Assembly: GCA_944386385.1 (NCBI GenBank)
Contig: CALXAV010000004.1
Coordinates: 30,077 to 94,076, forward strand
Source: an uncultured Clostridia bacterium
GTDB taxonomy: Bacteria; Bacillota; Clostridia; TANB77; CAG-508
DNA length: 64,000 bases
Direction: 5' to 3'
In this document: positions 17,799 through 27,299 of the stretch, one piece after another
Position numbering within the stretch: the first letter of the stretch is position 1
Layout of the letters: each line of letters opens with the position of its first letter
Translations under genes and position numbers: made by a program
The notes under the pieces: model-generated
What the model was told of the DNA's origin: nothing
The model's input: the letters and a program-made list of their open reading frames with translations, nothing else
The model's database searches: none

Positions 17799-19685
17799 AT
17801 GGACGAACTTATCAGAGTTACGACATCTCCAACTAAGGAGGTGGAAGTCGGAAAAACGTTTCGGGTAACGCTTGAAATCTCAAATACATTTGGGTGGATT
17901 GGAAACGTACAGGTTATGTTTAACCAGTACGGAGAAGGTCCTTCCATTGTCAAACAAATGAAGAGGGAAGAAGAAAATGATGGTATTGGCAGGTACTGTG
18001 CTGAGGTACAGTTTAATCGGCTTGGCAATTATTTCTTCTTCTTTTCTTTGGAGATTAACGGCGAAGCAAAGGCTATCAAGATTAGTCGTAAGACTAATCA
18101 GCCTGCACTCATGTATCCATGGGACGAATCTCCCTATTGGAGGGAGCTAGTAATCCAGCAAGGATTTGATGCTCCACCTAAGTGGGCGCCAGATGCAATT
18201 GCGTATCAACTCATTGTTGACAGATTTTGTAAAGGAGGCGAAAGCCAAGGCACACAAGAAGGACGTGAGTATCGAGTCTGGGGAGGTTTCCCTGATTGGC
18301 GTAGAAACAGCAGTGGACAATTCCACAACAATGACTTCTTCTGTGGAAACATAGAAGGAATTTGCAAGAAGCTGGACTATCTCAAGAGTCTGTCTGTCGA
18401 CATTGTATATCTTTCTCCTATCAATGAAAGTCTGTTTAGGTATGAAAGGTATGCTTCTACCAATCACATGGAGATTGATCCAGATGCTGGTACTTTTGAG
18501 GATTTGGATAAGCTGCACAAGAAGGCAAATGAGATGGGAATGCACGTCATCCTAGACATTGCTTTCAATCACTGTAGCAGTGATAATCCAATCTTCAAGG
18601 AGGCAATGAGTAATCCGAACTCCAAGTATCGGGATTGGTTCTATATCAATGGAAGCAGTTATATCTGCTGGTATGGAATCTTTACTGATATGCCAATTTT
18701 CAACCAGAACAGTACGGGATATCAGGATTATGTCTATGGCGAAAATGGTGTAGTTGCAAAATTTGCACCGTATGTTGACGGCTTTAGGCTTGATCTTGCA
18801 AGTGAACTTCAGCCATTTGTGTTGGAGGGAATCCGGAATCGTGCGAACCAATATGGTAAGCACCTGATTTTGGGTGAATATTGGCATAAGGTTCCGATTG
18901 AAATCTTGGGTAAGGGATTGGATTGCCCAACGAACTATCCTTTTACAGATGCAATCCTGAAGTTTGTTGCATTTGGAAGAGGTTCTGACTTTGTTGGTAA
19001 GATTTACGATGTGCTTGAGAGCTATCCTAAGAAGACCATTGATGTAATGTTCAACTCTCTTGATACGCATGATATGATGAGAGCAATCACAATTCTCTCT
19101 CTTAAGTGTGTTAGAGATGAGCCGGACAGAATCTGGGAAATCGATAAGGAAGGCTCAAGGTGGCATGTCGTAAGGAACGGTAGAGGTGAGTTCCTCACCG
19201 ATGACTTCAGACAATTTGAGTTTGATAACGACAAACTCGGAAAGGAAGAATATGACCTAGCAACAAGAAGACTCAAGGTGGCTGTCATCTTGCAATACTT
19301 CCTGCCAGGAATTCCTTGTACGTTCTATGGGACAGAAGTAGGTCTTCACGGATTCAAGGATCCGTTCAACCGAAAGTGCTTCCCTTGGAATGAGGAAGGC
19401 CAAGACAGAGAACTCCTTAGCTTCTACCAAGAAATTGGTAAGTTTAGGAAGCTCTATCATGGAGCAGGGAGCAGCTTTGAAGTGCTGTATGCAGACCAGG
19501 ATGTCTTCATCTTCGAAAGGAGAAATGAGACAAACTCTGTGTTTGTTGCAGTGAACAGAGGAGAACAGAGACGATATGTCGATGTGCCTGAATACTTCAA
19601 GGGTGATGTGAAGACATTCACTTTGAACGCGAACACGGACCAGAACTATTTGGAGCCGTACGGAGGGATGATTATCCTGATGTAA
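17799..19685 (+). CDS. GH13 alpha-amylase/neopullulanase-like enzyme
   Basis: 628 aa. A short N-terminal beta domain (1-110) precedes the (beta/alpha)8 barrel: DAIAYQLIVDRF, VDIVYLSPI, HVILDIAFNHCS, nucleophile Asp in VDGFRLDLASE, acid/base Glu in ILGEYWHK and the third acid in LDTHDMMR. It hydrolyses alpha-1,4 glucan or cyclodextrin-like substrates; no signal peptide, so intracellular. The inner ATG is chosen because AAAGGAG precedes it with good spacing. Base and codon use differ sharply from the neighbours (many CTT, CTC, GTC, GGC). It holds four CGG arginine codons (17862, 18018, 18630, 18834), a codon otherwise nearly absent here. The unit has its own terminator. Recent transfer is likely. 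Confidence 0.88.
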   Translation: MDELIRVTTSPTKEVEVGKTFRVTLEISNTFGWIGNVQVMFNQYGEGPSIVKQMKREEENDGIGRYCAEVQFNRLGNYFFFFSLEINGEAKAIKISRKTNQPALMYPWDESPYWRELVIQQGFDAPPKWAPDAIAYQLIVDRFCKGGESQGTQEGREYRVWGGFPDWRRNSSGQFHNNDFFCGNIEGICKKLDYLKSLSVDIVYLSPINESLFRYERYASTNHMEIDPDAGTFEDLDKLHKKANEMGMHVILDIAFNHCSSDNPIFKEAMSNPNSKYRDWFYINGSSYICWYGIFTDMPIFNQNSTGYQDYVYGENGVVAKFAPYVDGFRLDLASELQPFVLEGIRNRANQYGKHLILGEYWHKVPIEILGKGLDCPTNYPFTDAILKFVAFGRGSDFVGKIYDVLESYPKKTIDVMFNSLDTHDMMRAITILSLKCVRDEPDRIWEIDKEGSRWHVVRNGRGEFLTDDFRQFEFDNDKLGKEEYDLATRRLKVAVILQYFLPGIPCTFYGTEVGLHGFKDPFNRKCFPWNEEGQDRELLSFYQEIGKFRKLYHGAGSSFEVLYADQDVFIFERRNETNSVFVAVNRGEQRRYVDVPEYFKGDVKTFTLNANTDQNYLEPYGGMIILM

Positions 19686-19691
19686 GCTTTT

Positions 19692-19727
19692 AGAGGAGGA
19701 GGGGCGCTGTCCCTTCTCCTCTGTTTT
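19692..19727 (+). terminator. Terminator of the GH13 gene
   Basis: Stem AGAGGAGGAGGG / CCCTTCTCCTCT (one G-U pair), then TGTTTTG, seven bases after the stop codon. Confidence 0.8.
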
Positions 19728-19802
19728 GTAAAAGAAGTAAAAAATAGATAATATAAATATAGATAATAAGTATAATATAATAGTATAATTAAATAATAAA
19801 GG

Positions 19803-19831
19803 TTGTAAAAATAAGGAAAATATAGTATAAT
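19803..19831 (+). promoter_or_regulatory. trpS promoter
   Basis: TTGTAA and TATAAT with a 17-base spacer, about 50 bases before the trpS ATG. The leader between them is short and purine-rich (three repeats of an AAGAGAAGAA-like unit at about 19849-19876). No T-box fold or stem-loop is seen. Confidence 0.7.
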
Positions 19832-19883
19832 AGCCAAAGATAAAAGAGAAGAAAAGAGAAGAAAAGAGAAGAGGGAAAGTAGT

Positions 19884-20894
19884 ATGGAGAAAAAAAGAAT
19901 ATTAACAGGAGATAGACCAACAGGAAGATTACATATAGGACATTACTTTGGTTCAATAAAAAAGAGAGTAGAAATGCAAGAAAGTGGATTATATGACCCA
20001 TATATTCTAATTGCTGATGTTCAAGCATTAACAGATAACTTTAATAATCCAGAAAAAGTAAGGAAAAATGTAAGAGAGGTAGCAATAGATTATTTATCAT
20101 GTGGAATAGACCCTGAGAAGACAACAATATATATACAATCAATGGTACCAGAAACAGCAGAACTCACAGTTTTCTATTCTAACTTAGTAACAATAGCAAG
20201 ATTACAAAGAAATCCAACTGTAAAAACAGAAATAGCACAAAAAAGAGACTTGTTTGGAGAAAGTGTAACATATGGATTTTTAGGATATCCAGTAAGCCAA
20301 GCTGCAGACATAACAGCATTTGAAGGAGAACTAGTACCAGTAGGAGAAGACCAATTACCATTAATAGAACAAACAAGAGAAATAGTAAGAAAATTCAATA
20401 GTATATATGGAGATGTATTAGTAGAACCACAAGCTGTATTATCAAGTGGAAAAAGAATAAAAGGCTTAGATGGAAATGATAAAATGGGAAAATCACTAGG
20501 AAATGCAATATATTTATCAGATAGTGAAGAAGAAATAACAAAGAAGGTAATGAGTGCCATAACAGATCCAAATAGAATAAAAAAAGATGATTTAGGAAAT
20601 CCTGATATATGCATGGTAGCTTATTATCATAAATTATTTAGTAAGCCTGAAGAAGTAGAAGCAGTATGTAAAGAATGTAGAGAAGGAAAACGTGGTTGTG
20701 TAGCATGTAAAAAACAACTTGCAAAAAATATAGCTGATGAATTAAAACCAATAAGAGAAAAAAGAGCATATTATGAGCTACATCCAGAAGAAGTAGATAA
20801 AATATTAATAGAAGGAACTAAAAAAGCGAGAGAAGTAGCAAAAGAAACTATGAAAAAAGTTAAAAAAGCAATGAAGTTAGATTATTTTGGATAA
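19884..20894 (+). CDS. trpS: Tryptophanyl-tRNA synthetase
   Basis: 336 aa, the normal length of a class I TrpRS. The HIGH motif is GRLHIGHYFG near residue 13 and the KMSKS motif DKMGKSLGN near 195. Charges tRNA-Trp with tryptophan in the cytosol. It is a single-gene unit: its promoter is just upstream and a solo REP element begins at the base after its TAA stop. The C-terminus is Lys-rich. No T-box leader is visible, unlike many trpS genes of this phylum. Confidence 0.95.
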   Translation: MEKKRILTGDRPTGRLHIGHYFGSIKKRVEMQESGLYDPYILIADVQALTDNFNNPEKVRKNVREVAIDYLSCGIDPEKTTIYIQSMVPETAELTVFYSNLVTIARLQRNPTVKTEIAQKRDLFGESVTYGFLGYPVSQAADITAFEGELVPVGEDQLPLIEQTREIVRKFNSIYGDVLVEPQAVLSSGKRIKGLDGNDKMGKSLGNAIYLSDSEEEITKKVMSAITDPNRIKKDDLGNPDICMVAYYHKLFSKPEEVEAVCKECREGKRGCVACKKQLAKNIADELKPIREKRAYYELHPEEVDKILIEGTKKAREVAKETMKKVKKAMKLDYFG

Positions 20895-20952
20895 TTTCGC
20901 GTTGGGGACGTTTCCTTTGCGCAAAAAAATTCGCGTTTGGGACACATCTTTA
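20895..20952 (+). repeat. Solo REP element, same family as those flanking the transposase
   Basis: It begins with TTTCGCGTTGGGGACG at the base after the trpS stop, continues through TTTCCTTTGCGCAAAAAAATTCG (an inner GCGCAAA / TTTGCGC palindrome) and ends with GGGACACATCTTTA. It matches the left copy at 29106-29163 in the same orientation with only a few differences, and the right copy at 30073-30127 in inverse orientation. No transposase is attached, so it is a non-autonomous copy. Confidence 0.85.
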
Positions 20953-20975
20953 ATAAAAAGATAGATGGAGAGAAA

Positions 20976-21596
20976 ATGGCACTGGAAAATAAATTAGGAA
21001 TTATTAATAGCGAAAAATTAGCACAGGAAGAAGAAAGAAGAACTAAGAAAAGAGCGTTAGAGTTATTTGATAAAGAAATATTGAGAAACTTCGGATTGGG
21101 TACTTCTTCGGAACTTATAAAAATACATAAATATTTGTTTCAAGATGTATATGGTTTTGCGGGAAAAATTAGGAATGAGAATATTTCAAAAGGAAATTTT
21201 CGTTTTGCCCCTGTAATGTATTTAAAAGAAGCACTTAAAAATATAGATAAAATGCCACAGAAAACATATGATGAAATAATAGAAAAATATGTAGAAATGA
21301 ATGTCGCTCATCCTTTCAGAGAAGGAAATGGTAGAAGTACTAGGATATGGCTTGATAGAATATTAATGAAAGAATTAAAACAAGTAGTAGATTGGAGTAA
21401 AGTTGACAAGAACGACTATTTGTTAGCAATGGAAAGAAGTCCTATAAAGGATACAGAAATTAAAGTATTATTAAAAAGTGCTTTAACAGATAAAATTAAT
21501 GATAGAACTGTATATATGAAAGGAATAGATGCAAGTTACTATTATGAAGGATATTATACATATACACTAGAAGAAATTGATAAGAATGAAATATAG
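20976..21596 (+). CDS. Fic-domain protein (probable AMP transferase)
   Basis: 206 aa. The catalytic loop is HPFREGNGRSTRIWL, a full HxFx(D/E)GNGRxxR motif, and the upstream ENISKGNFRFAP segment is the usual flap. Fic enzymes transfer AMP from ATP to a hydroxyl of a target protein. The frame opens at 20937, but those first codons lie in the REP element; ATG 20976, with AGATGGAGAG before it, gives the family's MALENKLGI-type start. No inhibitory (S/T)xxxE(G/N) helix is evident at the N-terminus, and no antitoxin gene such as fiv is adjacent, so a toxin-antitoxin pair is not shown. Target unknown. Confidence 0.85.
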   Translation: MALENKLGIINSEKLAQEEERRTKKRALELFDKEILRNFGLGTSSELIKIHKYLFQDVYGFAGKIRNENISKGNFRFAPVMYLKEALKNIDKMPQKTYDEIIEKYVEMNVAHPFREGNGRSTRIWLDRILMKELKQVVDWSKVDKNDYLLAMERSPIKDTEIKVLLKSALTDKINDRTVYMKGIDASYYYEGYYTYTLEEIDKNEI

Positions 21597-21604
21597 GAGA
21601 AAAT

Positions 21605-22114
21605 ATGAATAAAAAGTATATATATAGTATAGGAATAATTATAATTTTACTTATAGTTTTTGCAATAACATTATTAATTATTTCTATTGTAAAAGGAAAA
21701 AATAATGAAGAAAAAATAGAAGATGTTATATATGAGATAAAAAGTAATAGAGGGACAGCACCAAATATTACCTATGATGTAAAAGTAAATAGCGAGTATA
21801 ATTTAAAAGTTAAAATAGAAATGGAAGGATATACAGCAGAAGGAAGACAAACTAGTGAAGCAAGTGGAGAGATAGTACCTCCGGATGTTAATAAAGATAT
21901 TCTAAAAGAAATTTTAAATAATATAAGTAATATAGCTGAACCTACAACAGCAAATACTGTTATAGGAAAAGGTTATTTAATAGTAGATAAAGTAAATAAT
22001 AAAAAATACATGTTACCGAAGGGAAAAGAACAAGAGCAATTATTTTTTATAATTAATGATGAAGAATTGACTGAAGAATTACAAAGAACCATAGAAGAAG
22101 AAACTAAAACTTAG
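21605..22114 (+). CDS. Membrane-anchored hypothetical protein
   Basis: 169 aa with one N-terminal span (about residues 8-30) and an extracytoplasmic domain holding a YDVKVNSEYNLKVKIEMEG-like stretch and KGYLIVDKVNNKKYMLPKG. It is paralogous to the 141-aa protein downstream: both share APxxTY(D/N)VK(V/I)N, a Lys/Asp-rich ILxNILNN stretch and VIDKVNNKxYx. Start follows TAGGAGAAAAT, nine bases behind the Fic gene. Family not recognised; no catalytic residues can be assigned. Confidence 0.65.
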   Translation: MNKKYIYSIGIIIILLIVFAITLLIISIVKGKNNEEKIEDVIYEIKSNRGTAPNITYDVKVNSEYNLKVKIEMEGYTAEGRQTSEASGEIVPPDVNKDILKEILNNISNIAEPTTANTVIGKGYLIVDKVNNKKYMLPKGKEQEQLFFIINDEELTEELQRTIEEETKT

Positions 22115-22133
22115 ATGGTAAAAGAGGAAAAAG

Positions 22134-22559
22134 ATGAATAAAAAATATATGTATATTATAATTGGGTGTATATTAATAATTTTAGTTACATATTTGGTAG
22201 TAAGAATAATTAATTTAAATTTTGATGAAGAAAATATAATATATGAAATAAATCAAAGTGATTTTTCTGCACCAAGTACAACATATAATGTTAAAATAAA
22301 TAATAAATATAATATGCAAGTAGAAATAAAAAAAGGAAATTCAACAATAGATGGAGAATCATCAAAAGAAATTAAGTATAGAATTTTGTCCCAAAAGGAT
22401 AAAGAGGTATTAAAAAACATTTTAAACAATTTACAAGAAAATGATACAGGATATATAAGAGATTATATAGTGATAGATAAAGTTAATAATAAGCAATATA
22501 TAATAGAACAAGGAACAGGAGAATATAGCCAATTATATGCTATAATAAATAATGAATAA
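22134..22559 (+). CDS. Membrane-anchored hypothetical protein, paralogue of the preceding one
   Basis: 141 aa, N-terminal span at about 5-25, then a small domain with SAPSTTYNVKINNKYNMQV and IVIDKVNNKQYII, aligning to the 169-aa neighbour along its length. The start ATG follows AAAGAGGAAAAAG. The tandem arrangement suggests a local duplication. Function unknown. Confidence 0.65.
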   Translation: MNKKYMYIIIGCILIILVTYLVVRIINLNFDEENIIYEINQSDFSAPSTTYNVKINNKYNMQVEIKKGNSTIDGESSKEIKYRILSQKDKEVLKNILNNLQENDTGYIRDYIVIDKVNNKQYIIEQGTGEYSQLYAIINNE

Positions 22560-22576
22560 AATGATTTTTAATTTAA

Positions 22577-23866
<1,290 letters not shown>

Positions 23867-23901
23867 AGTTTTAGTAAAATATTTGAAAGAAGGAAAATGA
23901 T

Positions 23902-24402
23902 ATGAAAACAGAAAAAAGAAAAGATTATTTATCATGGGACGAATATTTTATGGCAATTGCAAAATTATCAGCAATGAGAAGTAAAGATCCATCTACACAA
24001 GTAGGAGCATGTATTGTAAGCAATGATAATAGAATATTATCAATAGGATATAATGGAGCGCCAAATGGATTTAACGATGATAATTTTCCTTGGGATAGAG
24101 AAGGAGAAAATCTAGAAACAAAATATCCATATGTATGTCATGCTGAGTTAAATGCTATTTTAAATTATAGAGGAAGTAAAAAAGACTTAGAAAATGCTAA
24201 AATATATGTAGATTTATTTCCTTGTAATGAATGTGCAAAACTTATTATTCAATCAGGAATAAAAGAAGTAATTTATTTATCAGATAAATATTGGGATTCA
24301 GATAATAATATAGCATCTAGAAAATTATTTGATGAATGTGGTGTAAAGTATAGTAAAATCAATTTGAAACAAGAAAGAAATATAGAGATTGATTTAAAAT
24401 AA
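23902..24402 (+). CDS. comEB: Deoxycytidylate deaminase
   Basis: 166 aa. The zinc motif is CHAELNAIL with PCNECAKLI, and the substrate region [12 protein letters not shown] matches the ComEB/dCMP deaminase family. It converts dCMP to dUMP for dTTP synthesis in the cytosol. Start ATG has GAAGGAAAATG nearby. It converges on rimI; a hairpin shared by both lies at the junction. Confidence 0.9.
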   Translation: MKTEKRKDYLSWDEYFMAIAKLSAMRSKDPSTQVGACIVSNDNRILSIGYNGAPNGFNDDNFPWDREGENLETKYPYVCHAELNAILNYRGSKKDLENAKIYVDLFPCNECAKLIIQSGIKEVIYLSDKYWDSDNNIASRKLFDECGVKYSKINLKQERNIEIDLK

Positions 24403-24440
24403 AAATAGAGGAGTAGATTTTCTACTTCTCTAAAATTTTT
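24402..24440. terminator. Bidirectional terminator between comEB and rimI
   Basis: Stem TAGAGGAGTAGA / TCTACTTCTCTA with T-rich flanks on both sides (AAAATTTTT towards the rimI side). It overlaps the last codons of rimI. Confidence 0.6.
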
Positions 24441-24865
24441 GACATAAGAATTGCATTTTGGTCTCTATAATAATTTTTTCTTTCACCATCTTTACTAAAA
24501 CCAAACCCTTCATAAAGATGAATTGCAATAGTATTATTTTCATTAACTTCTAAATTTATTTTTCTTATATTTTTATTTTTAGCTTCTAATATTATTCTAT
24601 CTAAAAGTAATTTCCCAATACCTTGATTTCTACAATCTTTTCTAGTTACGATATTCATGATTTCAGCTTCATCTAAAATGATTTTTATTCCAGTAAAACC
24701 TAAAATTTCATTTTCCTCGTTTTTTACAACAAAGTAAGTAGAATTTTTAGAATTAAGCTCATCTTTAAAAACAGAGTAATTCCAAAAATCATCAAAATCA
24801 GTATTTAAAATATCTTTTATTTGTTCTAAATTAGATATATTCATGTAATCAACATCTAAATTCAT
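24422..24865 (-). CDS. rimI: GNAT N-acetyltransferase RimI
   Basis: 147 aa. The acetyl-CoA loop is RKDCRNQGIGKLLLD and the C-terminal YEGFGFSKDGERKNYY block is the RimI signature (family form GFxxxGxRxxYY). It acetylates the N-terminus of ribosomal protein S18 in the best-studied cases. Third gene of the tsaE-tsaB-rimI operon, starting three bases after the tsaB stop; tsaD, which often follows, is not here. Confidence 0.85.
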   Translation of the reverse strand: MNLDVDYMNISNLEQIKDILNTDFDDFWNYSVFKDELNSKNSTYFVVKNEENEILGFTGIKIILDEAEIMNIVTRKDCRNQGIGKLLLDRIILEAKNKNIRKINLEVNENNTIAIHLYEGFGFSKDGERKNYYRDQNAILMSKILEK

Positions 24866-24868
24866 ATA

Positions 24869-25621
24869 TTAAAATTTTATCTCCTTTTCTTTTTCTTCTA
24901 ACTGTCTTTGAGCTTGTGGCTTTTTTAAATATAGTGGTAAAACATCATTTAACTGTCTATCATCAGTTGTTGCTTCAATTCCAGAATTGTAAAAATCAAG
25001 TCCAGAAAGTCCTAAATAATAAGAATTTAAAAGATTTTGCTTTGAATTAGAAAAATGGCCATAAGGAATCATTTTTTCAATATCTGATTTATAATTTGTT
25101 GATGCATCACCAATGAAGTAGATATTACCAGTTTCATCACTATCTTCTATATAAGTATCTAAAATAGATAAGGCTACCTTAACACTTTCTGCAGAAGGTG
25201 TAATTAATACATCTAACCCCTCATCAGTTTTTTCATATAAAGCAAAATAACAATTATCATTTTTACAATCAATCATAGAACAAATTAGAGAATGGTTAGA
25301 TAATTCATTACTTAATTGTCTTGCTAAACATTCTAAAGAAGTAATACCAACTAAATCTATATTTTTACTATCTCTGAAAGCTTTGCAAGTTGCAGTACCA
25401 ATTCTAATACCTGTAAAAGAGCCAGGTCCTATATCACAAACGATTAAATTAATATCATCTATAGATAGATTTGCTTTAGCTAAAGCATCACTAATCATAG
25501 GCATCAATGTTTCAGAATGACTATTTACAGCGATAGCATCTAATTTACAAATTAAGTTAGTGTCTTCTAAAATAGAAACACCGCAAACATTACTAGAAGT
25601 ATCAATACTCAATATTTTCAA
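24869..25621 (-). CDS. tsaB: tRNA t6A biosynthesis protein TsaB
   Basis: 250 aa. LSIDTSSNVCGVSIL at the start and GPGSFTGIRIG in the middle are the TsaB motifs of this ASKHA-fold protein. It forms the threonylcarbamoyl transferase complex with TsaD and TsaE for N6-threonylcarbamoyladenosine at position 37 of ANN-decoding tRNAs. The start is the TTG at 25621: AAAGGAGGA precedes it at good distance and the family starts right here. Its first 20 bases overlap the end of tsaE, so the two are translationally coupled. Confidence 0.9.
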   Translation of the reverse strand: MKILSIDTSSNVCGVSILEDTNLICKLDAIAVNSHSETLMPMISDALAKANLSIDDINLIVCDIGPGSFTGIRIGTATCKAFRDSKNIDLVGITSLECLARQLSNELSNHSLICSMIDCKNDNCYFALYEKTDEGLDVLITPSAESVKVALSILDTYIEDSDETGNIYFIGDASTNYKSDIEKMIPYGHFSNSKQNLLNSYYLGLSGLDFYNSGIEATTDDRQLNDVLPLYLKKPQAQRQLEEKEKEIKF

Positions 25622-26040
25622 TTGAAATCCTCCTTTTATTATCATCATCATTATCTTTACTTAAACTTACATGAATATAATTTTTAGGTAGGGCATCTTC
25701 AATTAATTCGCCCCATTCAATTAAGCAAATACCTTTATCAAAATATTCATCTCCACCAATTTCATAGAATTCTGATGAATCAGAAAGTCTGTAGACATCA
25801 AAGTGATAAATTGTGGTATCATCATTTTTATATTCATTAACAATAGTGAAAGTAGGGCTAGAAATCTCATTTTCTAGTCCAAAGTAAGATAAAAAGCCTT
25901 CAACAAACTTAGTTTTACCAGAACCGAAGTTCACCTGTTAAAACTACCACAGCGTTTTTATCTAATTTAGCTGCGAAATCTTTCGCAAATTGTTTTGTCT
26001 TACTTTCGCTATTTGAAGTAAAGATAAAAGTATCAATCAT
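25602..26040 (-). CDS. tsaE: tRNA t6A biosynthesis ATPase TsaE, expressed by +1 frameshift at CGG
   Basis: Read as one gene with a +1 shift: ATG at 26040 (AGGAG six bases upstream), 38 codons to ...LTGEL, then codon CGG at 25926-25924. In the zero frame only two more codons follow before TAA. Skipping the C at 25926 gives GGT TCT GGT AAA ACT, that is GSGKT, and the frame runs to 25602: 145 aa, a normal TsaE length. The glycine completes the Walker A loop GELGSGKT, so it is exactly the conserved residue. SPTFTIVNEY and the DVYRLSD segment follow as expected. TsaE powers threonylcarbamoyl transfer by TsaB-TsaD. A simple mutation is possible but unlikely, since four other genes here break the same way. 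Confidence 0.85.
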
Positions 26041-26069
26041 AAAAAACTCCTAAAATTTTATAAAAAATT

Positions 26070-26130
26070 ATCTTTAAAAGCTTGATTTAAAGACAGTAAT
26101 ATTATATTATAAAAAAACAAAAAAATCAAT
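26070..26130 (-). promoter_or_regulatory. Probable promoter of the tsaE-tsaB-rimI operon
   Basis: On the minus strand TTGATT and a TATAAT lie 17 bases apart within the run of T and A upstream of tsaE. A second overlapping TAATAT makes the exact -10 box uncertain. Confidence 0.4.
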
Positions 26131-26138
26131 TAAAAGGG

Positions 26139-26167
26139 TTGATAAAACTATAAAAATGTAATATAAT
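26139..26167 (+). promoter_or_regulatory. mreB promoter
   Basis: TTGATA and TATAAT with a 17-base spacer, about 50 bases before the mreB start; divergent to the tsaE operon. Confidence 0.65.
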
Positions 26168-26219
26168 TGTAAAGAAATTGTAACAAAACGGAAATAATAA
26201 AAAGTAAGGATGGTAAATC

Positions 26220-27230
26220 ATGTTTAAATTAGGCTTTGGACAAGATATAGGTATCGATTTAGGAACAGCAACAGTTATTGCTTATGTAAAAGGTAAAGGA
26301 ATAGTATTAAGAGAACCTTCTGTTGTAGCAGTAGATAACACAACAGGGGAAGTTTTAGCTGTAGGACAAGAAGCAAGAAGAATGCTTGGAAGAACTCCAG
26401 GAAACATAGTAGCAACAAGACCTTTAAGAGATGGTGTAATATCAGATTATACAGTAACTGAAAAAATGCTTAAATACTTTATAAATAAAGTATGTGGAAA
26501 ATTTATCTTTGCACCAAGAATAATGATTTGTATTCCATCACAAGTAACAGAAGTAGAGAAAAAAGCAGTAATAGATGCAGCATCACAAGCAGGAGCAAGA
26601 AAAGTTTATTTGATAGAAGAACCAATAGCAGCAGCAATAGGAGCAGGAATTGATATATCAAAAGCATGTGGAAACATGGTAGTAGATATAGGTGGAGGAA
26701 CAACAGATATTGCAGTAATATCATTAGGAGGTTCAGTAGTAAGCTCATCTTTAAAAGTTGCAGGAGATAAATTTGATGAAGCAATAGTAAAATATATAAA
26801 GAAAAAACATAATATAATAATTGGTGAAAGAACAGCAGAAGATTTAAAAATAAATATAGGTTGTGTTTATCCAAAGATTCAAGATACAGAAATGCAAATA
26901 AGGGGAAGAGATTTAGGAACAGGACTTCCAAACACAGTAACTATAAAATCAAGTGAAATGTTAGAAGCATTAATAGAGCCAGCAATGATGATAGTAGAAG
27001 CAGTACATGGTGTACTAGAAAGAACGCCACCAGAGCTTGCAGCAGATATAAGTGATAAAGGGATATATATGACAGGTGGAGGAGCTTTGCTTGATGGATT
27101 AGATAAGTTATTACAAGAAAAGACAGGAATAAATGTAATGATAGCACAAGACACAGTATCATGTGTAGCACTAGGAACAGGAAAAGCACTAGATAACTTA
27201 GATGCTTTAGATGGAAGACCAAGAAGATAA
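26220..27230 (+). CDS. mreB: Rod-shape-determining actin homologue MreB/Mbl
   Basis: 336 aa. Phosphate loop 1 GIDLGTATVIAYVKGKG, phosphate 2 VVDIGGGTTDIAVISLGG, adenosine motif MTGGGALLDGLDKLL. Cytoskeletal filament protein that guides lateral wall synthesis under the membrane. The start ATG lies after AGTAAGGATGG. MreC and MreD are not encoded alongside, so this is a stand-alone MreB or Mbl copy. A hairpin follows before mtaB. Confidence 0.93.
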   Translation: MFKLGFGQDIGIDLGTATVIAYVKGKGIVLREPSVVAVDNTTGEVLAVGQEARRMLGRTPGNIVATRPLRDGVISDYTVTEKMLKYFINKVCGKFIFAPRIMICIPSQVTEVEKKAVIDAASQAGARKVYLIEEPIAAAIGAGIDISKACGNMVVDIGGGTTDIAVISLGGSVVSSSLKVAGDKFDEAIVKYIKKKHNIIIGERTAEDLKINIGCVYPKIQDTEMQIRGRDLGTGLPNTVTIKSSEMLEALIEPAMMIVEAVHGVLERTPPELAADISDKGIYMTGGGALLDGLDKLLQEKTGINVMIAQDTVSCVALGTGKALDNLDALDGRPRR

Positions 27231-27247
27231 GAAAAAGACAAAATAAG

Positions 27248-27276
27248 ATGTCGCATAGGAAATTACTATGCGACAT
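27248..27276 (+). terminator. Hairpin between mreB and mtaB
   Basis: Perfect 11-bp stem ATGTCGCATAG / CTATGCGACAT with a 7-base loop. Only AATGTTTG follows, so it may be an attenuator or an mRNA end stabiliser. Confidence 0.55.
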
Positions 27277-27299
27277 AATGTTTGTAGAAGGAGTAAAAA

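Noticed and set aside
19732-19883. T-box or tryptophan leader before trpS
   Set aside because: The leader after the promoter is about 45 bases of purine repeat, too short for a T-box, and holds no terminator or Trp codon run.
20937-20975. Fic gene starting inside the REP element
   Set aside because: The first 13 codons are REP sequence; ATG 20976 has a ribosome site and the usual family start.
20976-22559. Toxin-antitoxin system around the Fic gene
   Set aside because: No small antitoxin with the Fic-inhibitory motif lies on either side; the neighbours are membrane-anchored paralogues.
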